A DNA stretch of 33,994 nt from Ruminococcus flavefaciens (GTDB lineage: Bacteria > Bacillota > Clostridia > Oscillospirales > Ruminococcaceae). The notes under the pieces are model-generated. The model did not search any database. It was not told the DNA's origin and saw only the letters and a program-made list of their open reading frames with translations. The stretch's first letter is position 1. Each line of letters opens with the position of its first letter. The stretch spans positions 1 to 33,994 of the forward strand of contig DFHF01000057.1 of assembly GCA_002371825.1 (NCBI GenBank). Reading direction: 5' to 3'. Below, one piece after another: positions 25,849 to 32,585 of this stretch. Both the position numbers and the translations under genes were made by a program.

Positions 25849-28302
25849 TTAATCTACCGATTTAAGTGATTCGGCCATATTTATCTTTTCAAGCTTTCGT
25901 GTCATAAAAAGATCTACTATAAAATTGAAAACAAAGGTCAGTATAATACTGTAAACAAAACTAAGCGGTTCTATCCTGACTTTGAAAGAGACAAGGTCTA
26001 CTACGATCTGAGCCATGATAAAACGATGCAGAAGTATTCCAAGACCGATACCTACTGCTGAACCTATTGCTGTAAGAACGATATTTTCCCTTAGTACATA
26101 GGCAGATGTCTCATTACGGAAAAATCCCAGTACCTTTATGGTAGCTATCTCCCGTATCCTCTCAGTTATATTTATATTTGTAAGGTTGTAAATGACTATA
26201 AAAGCAAGTCCGGCTGCACTTGCGATAACAAGCAGTACAATATAGTTGAGACTGCTCATCATATTTGCCATTCTCTCCTTGAAATCCTGATATATTACTG
26301 TGGTATTTACATCCTTGTTCTTTGAGATACCCGCTGAAGCCTCATAAACATCGCTTCCGTCAGGAAAATTCACAAAGGCAGCGTTATACACTGCCGGTTC
26401 TCCAAGCTGCTGCTGATAGGTCTCAGATGAAATAAAAATGTAATTGTATACATGATTCTCAAAGACTCCTGTTACCTTAACATGAAGCTCACACATACTG
26501 TTATCACGAAGAGTTATCTCATCGCCCAAATCAGCACTGTATCTTTCCATTATACTATTGCTTACAATAGCTTCACCTGCTGACGGAGCATCTATGCTTT
26601 TCCCATTCATGGACCTGAAATGCATAAAACTGTTTATCCCGTCATAGCTCTCCGGTATCATAAGATCAATACTCTTGACCTTATTGCCGTAGAGAAGATC
26701 CCAGCTGCTATCACGATAAAACAGATATTCCTTTGCATCAGACTCAAGCTGAGTTCTGACTCCATCGGGGATATCACCATTTTCTGTATTATTGAACATA
26801 ATTGAAGAATCAGCTACAAGTATCTCGTTATACTGGTCATCTGCGAATCCGGCAATAGAATCTTTAAGTCCGAAGCCTGCCAGCAGAAGTGCCATGCATC
26901 CGCTTATACCTGTTATCATCATAAAGAATCTCTTCTTATAACGGAAAATATTCCTCAGTGACACCTTATGCAGGAATTTTAATCTGTTCCAGAAGAACGG
27001 TATCCTTTCAAGAAGAACTCTCTTTCCCGCTTTAGGAGCTTTCGGTCTCATAAGTCCTGCGGAATTCTCTGAAAGCTCATAGCGGCAGGTAAGCCATGTT
27101 ACTCCCATAGAGCAGATAAGCGATACCAAAACTGCTGTAGCAGCAAGCTTTATATCAAAAACAAATCTCATGGGGATAGTAATATACATGAGCTTGTATG
27201 TTATCCAGATAACTCCCGGAAACAGGAATATCCCTACTGTATATCCGAGAATACATCCTATCGCCGCAGCACTTCCGGAATAAAACAGATACCGTCCCAT
27301 TATTGAAATATCAGAATATCCAAGCGCCTTGAATATACCTATCTGTGTACGCTGCTCCTCGACCATTCTGCTCATTGTCGTCATACATACAAGAGCGGCT
27401 ACAAGTATAAAAAATATGGGGAAAACTCTTGCGACCTGCCCGACTATCTCTGAATCATTTTCAAAGCAGGCATATCCTATATTGGTGTTTCTGTCAAGAA
27501 CATAGGTCCTGGGAGCTTCTCCGGCAGGCATCCCCATTCCTTCCATAAGCTTTTTCTTGCTCTCAGCAGCCTGAGCAGCCGCCAGCTGCTCCCACTTTTC
27601 ACGGCGTTCATCAATATAACCATCATACTTATCAGAATATACCCTGTAATCCTCGTCGAATTTCACATAGATATCAGTGAATCTCTCCATATTGAAGGCT
27701 TCCGGAAGTACATAAATGAATCCGCTCACAGAACCGTTTCCTATGGATGTTGTACCACGTTCAAAATTCACATAGCAGGGAGAGTAAACCGTTCCCACGA
27801 CTGTGAACGACCTCTCATTCAGAGAGCCAAGCGTATCCTCACTATTTATATCCGCAGCATAGACTTTTCCGCCAATATCCGGAAGCTTATTCATCTCAGC
27901 ATCAATAACACATTCATCCGGAGACTGAGGCAGCCTTCCGCTGACCACCTCCAGATTATTTACGTTCCTCGTAAGAGAATGTGTCCTCAGTACATTCTCT
28001 TTGGCGTTTTTGTAGTTGTATATCACATCAAGCTCATATGCAGCTTCCGCTGCTCTTACATCATCTTCCGCTCCCAGAGCAGCTGCATCTTCCTCCGTCC
28101 ATCCGGCAGAGGATAGCAGTCTCATATCAAAGAACTCATGCTCATCCATGAATGTTCCTACTGTATTTATCATAGCAGGTGTTGTGATACGAACTCCGGA
28201 AAAGAAGCCGACTCCAAGAGCTATTATCGCAAGTATGGCAAGATATCTTCCAAGTGTGCCGTGTATCTCCCTGACTGCGGCTTTTTTCATTACTGATCTC
28301 AT
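25849..28302 (-). CDS. ABC transporter permease, FtsX/MacB family
   Basis: The 817-residue membrane protein has an N-terminal transmembrane helix (about 18-40), a large extracellular region, three helices around residues 285-400, a second linked helix and extracellular domain (about 460-660), and three C-terminal helices. This is the duplicated FtsX arrangement of MacB-type exporters with all parts in one chain. Such transporters move peptides or lipoproteins or confer resistance to peptide antibiotics by a mechanotransmission mechanism; the substrate here is unknown. It starts four bases after the ATPase gene and ends before a strong terminator, so the two genes form a complete unit. No two-component system lies next to it. 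Confidence 0.9.
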   Translation of the reverse strand: MRSVMKKAAVREIHGTLGRYLAILAIIALGVGFFSGVRITTPAMINTVGTFMDEHEFFDMRLLSSAGWTEEDAAALGAEDDVRAAEAAYELDVIYNYKNAKENVLRTHSLTRNVNNLEVVSGRLPQSPDECVIDAEMNKLPDIGGKVYAADINSEDTLGSLNERSFTVVGTVYSPCYVNFERGTTSIGNGSVSGFIYVLPEAFNMERFTDIYVKFDEDYRVYSDKYDGYIDERREKWEQLAAAQAAESKKKLMEGMGMPAGEAPRTYVLDRNTNIGYACFENDSEIVGQVARVFPIFFILVAALVCMTTMSRMVEEQRTQIGIFKALGYSDISIMGRYLFYSGSAAAIGCILGYTVGIFLFPGVIWITYKLMYITIPMRFVFDIKLAATAVLVSLICSMGVTWLTCRYELSENSAGLMRPKAPKAGKRVLLERIPFFWNRLKFLHKVSLRNIFRYKKRFFMMITGISGCMALLLAGFGLKDSIAGFADDQYNEILVADSSIMFNNTENGDIPDGVRTQLESDAKEYLFYRDSSWDLLYGNKVKSIDLMIPESYDGINSFMHFRSMNGKSIDAPSAGEAIVSNSIMERYSADLGDEITLRDNSMCELHVKVTGVFENHVYNYIFISSETYQQQLGEPAVYNAAFVNFPDGSDVYEASAGISKNKDVNTTVIYQDFKERMANMMSSLNYIVLLVIASAAGLAFIVIYNLTNINITERIREIATIKVLGFFRNETSAYVLRENIVLTAIGSAVGIGLGILLHRFIMAQIVVDLVSFKVRIEPLSFVYSIILTFVFNFIVDLFMTRKLEKINMAESLKSVD

Positions 28303-28306
28303 TGTA

Positions 28307-29011
28307 TCACCACTCTATATCGGAAACATCTTTGATGCTCTCATTTTTCCTTACACCGGATATCGTTCCGCTCTTTACAGTGATTATCCTGTCTGCCATT
28401 GCAGAGATAGCCTGATTATGAGTGATAACAACAACAGTTGTTCCGGTGGAGCGGCAGGTATCCTGAAGCAGCTTGAGCACTGCTTTTCCTGTATTATAAT
28501 CAAGAGCACCTGTAGGCTCATCGCATAAAAGCAGTTTCGGATTCTTCGCAAGAGCTCTTGCAATGGCTACACGCTGCTGTTCTCCGCCCGATAGCTGCGC
28601 CGGGAAATTCAGCATCCTGTCAGCAAGTCCGACCTGTTCAAGAACCTTTGCCGCATCAAGAGGATCTTTACATATCTGAGCAGCAAGCTCCACATTTTCA
28701 AGAGCTGTGAGATTCTGGACAAGATTGTAGAACTGGAATACAAATCCCACATCATATCTTCGGTATGCCGTTAGATCACGCTTTCCAAGCTTTGAAATAT
28801 CCTTCCCGTCAAGGATGACATTTCCCGATGTCAGATTATCCATGCCGCCAAGTATATTCAGGATCGTCGTCTTTCCTGCACCGGAGGCTCCTACAATAAC
28901 ACAGAACTCTCCTTTTTCTATCTCAAAATTAACGTCATTCAGAGCTGATATTTCTACTTCGCCTGTTTTGTACACCTTCCTGACGTTTCTGAATTCTACA
29001 AATGCACTCAT
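28307..29011 (-). CDS. ABC transporter ATP-binding protein, MacB/LolD type
   Basis: This is the nucleotide-binding subunit for the adjacent permease. Its 234 residues show Walker A GASGAGKTT at 41-49, the Q-loop Gln93 in VFQFYNL, signature LSGGEQQR at 140-147, Walker B LLLCDEPTGALD and the H-loop His in VVVITHNQ. The GASGAGKTT plus DEPTGALD wording is typical of the MacB/LolD/FtsE branch. It is preceded by its own promoter and an AAGGAAG ribosome site. Confidence 0.95.
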   Translation of the reverse strand: MSAFVEFRNVRKVYKTGEVEISALNDVNFEIEKGEFCVIVGASGAGKTTILNILGGMDNLTSGNVILDGKDISKLGKRDLTAYRRYDVGFVFQFYNLVQNLTALENVELAAQICKDPLDAAKVLEQVGLADRMLNFPAQLSGGEQQRVAIARALAKNPKLLLCDEPTGALDYNTGKAVLKLLQDTCRSTGTTVVVITHNQAISAMADRIITVKSGTISGVRKNESIKDVSDIEW

Positions 29012-29045
29012 ACTATCTTCCTTTGGATCAGTTTTTTACTTTTAA

Positions 29046-29074
29046 ATGATAACCTATTTTTTCATTTATGTCAA
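29046..29074 (-). promoter_or_regulatory. Promoter of the ABC transporter genes
   Basis: On the minus strand TTGACA (29069-29074) and TATCAT (29046-29051) are 17 bases apart. The -35 box begins one base after the T run of the upstream terminator. Confidence 0.8.
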
Positions 29075-29075
29075 G

Positions 29076-29099
29076 AAAAAACGGACTGCTGCCAGTCCG
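29076..29099 (-). terminator. Terminator of the uridine kinase-like gene
   Basis: CGGACT (29099-29094, read on the minus strand) pairs with AGTCCG (29087-29082) around a GGCAGC loop and runs into six Ts. It lies eight bases after the stop codon. Confidence 0.85.
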
Positions 29100-29106
29100 C
29101 TCAGAC

Positions 29107-29712
29107 TTATATTATGATATCTGCCCTTTCCTTTGGGGAACGCTCCTCGAGATAGTGATCCTCTGCAGGGAAATATCTCTCGTTATATTTTTTGAGGATA
29201 GCCTCGCTGTCACCGATATAGCCGTCTCTTTTCAGCACTCTTTCAAGACGCTCTTCCTTAGAGACATCTATGTATACTGTTACGTCAAATGCTCCTTCAA
29301 GCTCGCTGCGGAGCAGGAATACTCCTTCTACAATTACGATGCTGCCGGCCGGGATATCAGATAAAACGGTTTTATAGCTGTCATTCTCTTTATCGTAAAG
29401 CTCTATGGGTCCCAGTGACCTGCCTTCCCTTATAGGTGAAATGACCTCCCGCATAAAATAGTCGTAGCGCCACTGAAGATAATAATACTGCTCCCACTGA
29501 GGATAATCATCGTTGTACCGCACTGCTCTCGGATGTATCATATCGTCTATATGAAAAACAGCTACATTATATCCCTCTGACCTGAGCTCCTTTTCAAGCG
29601 TATCCGAGATCGTGCTCTTTCCGGCTCCACCGGCTCCGTCTATTCCGACTATAAGTGTTCGTTCTCTGTTATATCGACTGATTATTAAGTCTGTTATTTT
29701 CTTTGATTCCAT
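29107..29712 (-). CDS. Uridine kinase-like P-loop protein
   Basis: The 201-residue protein has Walker A GAGGAGKST at 26-34, HIDDMIHPR with the substrate-side Asp pair, and IVIVEGVFLLR, as in the uridine kinase/phosphoribulokinase-like nucleoside kinase group. It lacks the canonical uridine-binding wording of Udk and is closer to the small kinases annotated as uridine kinase family or nicotinamide riboside kinase-like in Firmicutes. It therefore probably phosphorylates a nucleoside or similar small molecule, but the substrate is open. It is transcribed alone, with its own promoter and terminator. The start ATG has AAGGAGAAG upstream. Confidence 0.85.
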   Translation of the reverse strand: MESKKITDLIISRYNRERTLIVGIDGAGGAGKSTISDTLEKELRSEGYNVAVFHIDDMIHPRAVRYNDDYPQWEQYYYLQWRYDYFMREVISPIREGRSLGPIELYDKENDSYKTVLSDIPAGSIVIVEGVFLLRSELEGAFDVTVYIDVSKEERLERVLKRDGYIGDSEAILKKYNERYFPAEDHYLEERSPKERADIII

Positions 29713-29740
29713 AGCTTCTCCTTAAATGTTTATTTTCTAT

Positions 29741-29769
29741 ATATTACCATGTAATCCCGTTTCTGTCAA
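29741..29769 (-). promoter_or_regulatory. Promoter of the uridine kinase-like gene
   Basis: On the minus strand TTGACA (29764-29769) and TAATAT (29741-29746) are 17 bases apart, about 29 bases before the start codon. This is a strong sigma-A match. Confidence 0.8.
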
Positions 29770-29831
29770 CTCAGACAAAAAATCCTGCCGGATTTATGTA
29801 CAGCGCTTATATAAAAGTATATAAGTATTTA

Positions 29832-29868
29832 TTGAGGAAAACCCTTTTGAAAAAGGGTTATTCCTCAA
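29832..29868. repeat. Long imperfect palindrome built on AACCCTTTT/AAAAGGGTT
   Basis: TTGAGGAA-AACCCTTTT pairs with AAAAGGGTT-TTCCTCAA around a one- or two-base loop with a single bulged base. No T run follows on either strand, so it is not an ordinary terminator. Palindromes of this type recur between genes in some Ruminococcaceae in my recollection; copy number here cannot be judged from one window. Confidence 0.75.
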
Positions 29869-29912
29869 AGCTCACGTTTCTAAACGAAGAAGAAAATAAA
29901 CCGAATAGGAAT

Positions 29913-29950
29913 AAAGCTGATACTGAGCGTTGTCTGGTATCAGCTTTTTA
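29913..29950 (+). terminator. Plus-strand terminator-like hairpin
   Basis: AAAGCTGATAC (29913-29923) and GTATCAGCTTT (29937-29947) pair perfectly over 11 bases, and the second arm continues in a short T run. There is no recognised plus-strand gene upstream, so it either ends a small RNA or insulates gene A from stray transcription. Confidence 0.7.
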
Positions 29951-29972
29951 TCATATATCGGGAAAAAAGTAC

Positions 29973-30001
29973 TTGCAGATTACGCAGAATTGTGATATAC
30001 T
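29973..30001 (+). promoter_or_regulatory. Promoter of gene A and probably gene B
   Basis: TTGCAG (29973-29978) is followed after 17 bases by TATACT (29996-30001), with TGTG two bases before the -10 box. The ribosome site AGAGGAG lies at about 30029-30036, ahead of ATG 30043. Confidence 0.72.
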
Positions 30002-30042
30002 GTAAAATGCGATTGCAAAAATATTAAAAGAGGAGAAATGAT

Positions 30043-31416
30043 ATGGGAAATTTTTACACCACAGTCCAGGTATTAGACAACCAGAAACTTGGCAGCAAAA
30101 GATTTACCGAAGAATTCTGCAAGAAAATGGCTGATGCAGGCTATGCAGTCTGCGGCAGTGATGAGTGTGAACAGAGCTATATCCTGCATTTTGCTGAGAA
30201 CAGCAGCTGGGTAGCCATAGCCTCTGAGGAGTACACTTCCGACGGTCAGAAAGTCCGTGAGGATGCTCCGAGATTCGCAAAAATGCTGAAAGCTCCATGC
30301 GTTACGACTAATGTCATTGACAGCGATTGTGCGGTCATGGATGCGTACGGAGCAACCGGCAAAAAGCTGGATACCCTGATAATGGGGCGTGCAGATGACT
30401 ATTTCGGGGATGATTACCCCGACCCGTCGGAAAAGCCATGGGGAATGTTCCTCGCTGACGGTACAACATGGGAGCGCTTCATGGAAGTGCGGAACGGTGA
30501 CTACACTTTCGTCGAGGACGGCCTTGCTGAACTTGCACCGCTTATCGGCATGGACAGCAGTAACATCGGTTTTACATCAGAGGATGCGATCGCAGACGAT
30601 GATACTGTTTTCCTGTATTTTAAAAGTGCAGGCAAAAAGCCGAAAAAACTCACATTAAATGCGGCATTCAAACAGGTGTTCGGTCAGGCGCTTGAACCGC
30701 TGGGATTCAAACTTGTAAAAAGTAAATATCCATATTTCGTTCGTGTTATAAACGATGAGATAGCTCATGTAATTACATTGACAAGCGAAAAATCTTGCGG
30801 AACAAATACTTTTATCATTTATGGTGGTATCGCAACTATTTACAAGCAAGAAATCGATTTTTCAAGGGATCCGAAATTTGATGCTGGAGATTGGCTGTGT
30901 GATATAGGAATCTTTTACAAAAAAGCATTTCCGGTAGATTACAGCAGAAAACAAGAAATAATTATGGCTCGGTATTTTATTAATGATTTGAATGATTGTG
31001 AAAAGGTTTATGAATGTTTCTCTGTTGCACTGGAAAGAGTAAAACAATGGATTCTTCCGGAATTGGAGAAAGTTGTTGATGTAGATTCTGCTATCAGATT
31101 TTTATTCCGGTTTGCGCCGCCTCGTTTGTTTATAAACCAGGAAGCCGTACAATTTGACGGAGCTATTTTTTACAATGAATCATATCTTTATTTAAAAGCT
31201 AAACAATTAGACAATTTACTTGAAGAACGAAAAGAATTTCTAACAAAGTGTCAGGAATTTGATAAAAAGATCTGGAATAAGGAGCCAAGTTTTGATCCGG
31301 AGATATTCATATCTGAAATAAGGCAAAATGTGAAACAGCTTATAAACAATAAGAAATCAATTGAAAATGCGGAAGTCAATGCAGAGAGGAACGCTTTGAT
31401 ATTAAAAAACTTATAA
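30043..31416 (+). CDS. Gene A: two-part protein of unknown function, candidate immunity protein
   Basis: The 457-residue protein has no signal peptide or transmembrane helix and should stay in the cytoplasm. Residues 1-200 are written in GC-rich codons and form an alpha/beta domain with an acidic region (ADDYFGDDYPDPSEKPW near 117-133). From about residue 205 the frame continues without interruption, but the codons turn AT-rich. The second part opens AAFKQVFGQALEPLGF and then has alternating strands (YFVRVINDEIAHVITL, FIIYGGIATIYKQEIDF), resembling the general plan of DUF4304-like proteins, though I cannot confirm membership. The last 80 residues are helical and charged. It lies 48 bases before gene B with no terminator between. 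Its position before a secreted nuclease-like protein and the shared AT-rich block suggest an immunity role; this is inference only. Confidence 0.72.
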   Translation: MGNFYTTVQVLDNQKLGSKRFTEEFCKKMADAGYAVCGSDECEQSYILHFAENSSWVAIASEEYTSDGQKVREDAPRFAKMLKAPCVTTNVIDSDCAVMDAYGATGKKLDTLIMGRADDYFGDDYPDPSEKPWGMFLADGTTWERFMEVRNGDYTFVEDGLAELAPLIGMDSSNIGFTSEDAIADDDTVFLYFKSAGKKPKKLTLNAAFKQVFGQALEPLGFKLVKSKYPYFVRVINDEIAHVITLTSEKSCGTNTFIIYGGIATIYKQEIDFSRDPKFDAGDWLCDIGIFYKKAFPVDYSRKQEIIMARYFINDLNDCEKVYECFSVALERVKQWILPELEKVVDVDSAIRFLFRFAPPRLFINQEAVQFDGAIFYNESYLYLKAKQLDNLLEERKEFLTKCQEFDKKIWNKEPSFDPEIFISEIRQNVKQLINNKKSIENAEVNAERNALILKNL

Positions 31417-32585
31417 TTATGTCAAACAATTTCGACTTAGTATTTGATAGGAAAGGAACTATTCATGAAAATTAAAAATATTTTTAAACGTATCATATGT
31501 ATGATCTTACCTATATTCTTAATAATACCTTCAGTTATTATTAAACCAGGTGAAGCCGCTTCTGAAACAATTACCAGACTGATATACAAGGATGCAATAA
31601 TTGGTGATCAATTTGATGATCCAGAAGCTATAACTGATGTAACTTCGTCTGAACCAGATGTCACTATTGACACTAAATCTCAAACTAATAATTGGTATGT
31701 TCTACATAAATATGATAAGCTTCCGTATAATGAAATACACAAGAGAGTTCAAAATCATATATGGTCGAATCCAAACAATACTGTTTACGAAGGAGAAAAA
31801 AGAATTGATTTTCTTGATGGAAAATATGGATTTGCAGATATTTATTATGTAAACGATAGTGGAGTGACTTATTTATGGGAAGTCAAACCGCCATCATATA
31901 GAGATAAGAACAAATCAAAGGGCTTTGAGCAGCTGACAAATTATGTTAATGCTAATCCTAATTATGAATATGGCTCTAAATCTCCTGGAAACATTCAAAA
32001 TTCTTCTTTTAGCTTTAAATTAACTCTTGAATGCAATAAAGCGGGCGTTTCCTGGAAGGAATTTGTAACATATGACGTAGAATATGAAAAATTAGATAAC
32101 GGATTGATTATTTATAGCTTTAAAAGAAGTGCAACAAAAGTTTATAAAACTCCAGGCGTCCCCGTTCCCCAAAAAGAACGCCAGGAAGCAGAGAATGGAG
32201 CCTACGAATACGATGAAGAACCAGTAAATCTTGAAGATGAAGAGCCATTTGAAGCAAAGAAACGCAGAAGCCGAGGCTATTTTCCTTCCCCGGCAGAAAA
32301 GCTTGCTTATGCTACACAATTTGCATTATCTACAACGCTCAGATTAATAGGCGGATCAATATTTGAAATTGATAAATCAGGTAATTTAGTACAGGAAATA
32401 GTTACATCTAATAATTTGCACAAAGCAATAGCAGTAGCTACGGAAATACTCGCAATGTGTGAAGCTGGAAAATACTATTTAAAAGATGCAGAAGAGGCAG
32501 AATATATTGCAAGTTCTTTTATAGCTGCTTGTGCAATTGGACCAAATGATGATGCATCCAATCTTTTGATGCTATATAATGATAT
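30715..32585. other. AT-rich block spanning the 3' half of gene A and the 5' half of gene B
   Basis: Base composition drops sharply near 30.65-30.72 kb and recovers near 32.59 kb, both within open reading frames. Hand counts of single 60-base lines give 34 G+C at 30481, 16 at 31201 and 30 at 32881. Edges are judged by eye and may be off by 50-100 bases. I saw no transposase, integrase or direct repeats at the edges, so homologous exchange of a cassette is likelier than transposition. Confidence 0.7.

Larger units (their letters stand above)
29770..30042. other. Intergenic stretch with two hairpins between the core block and the accessory locus
   Basis: With the promoter region of the kinase-like gene, about 330 bases hold no convincing gene. 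The stretch contains an imperfect palindrome (29832-29868), a terminator-like hairpin (29913-29950) and the promoter of gene A (29973-30001). A 69-codon plus-strand frame runs through both hairpins, has no ribosome site and is not counted as a gene. The stretch marks the switch from conserved minus-strand genes to plus-strand accessory genes. Confidence 0.7.

Noticed and set aside
29796..30005. A 69-codon plus-strand frame before gene A
   Set aside because: It has no ribosome site and runs through a palindrome and a terminator hairpin; the translation looks like random lysine- and tyrosine-rich sequence.
30640..30730. Frameshift or assembly join inside gene A
   Set aside because: Composition changes here, but the frame stays open with sensible protein on both sides and gene B shows a matching change, so exchange of DNA is a better explanation than an error.
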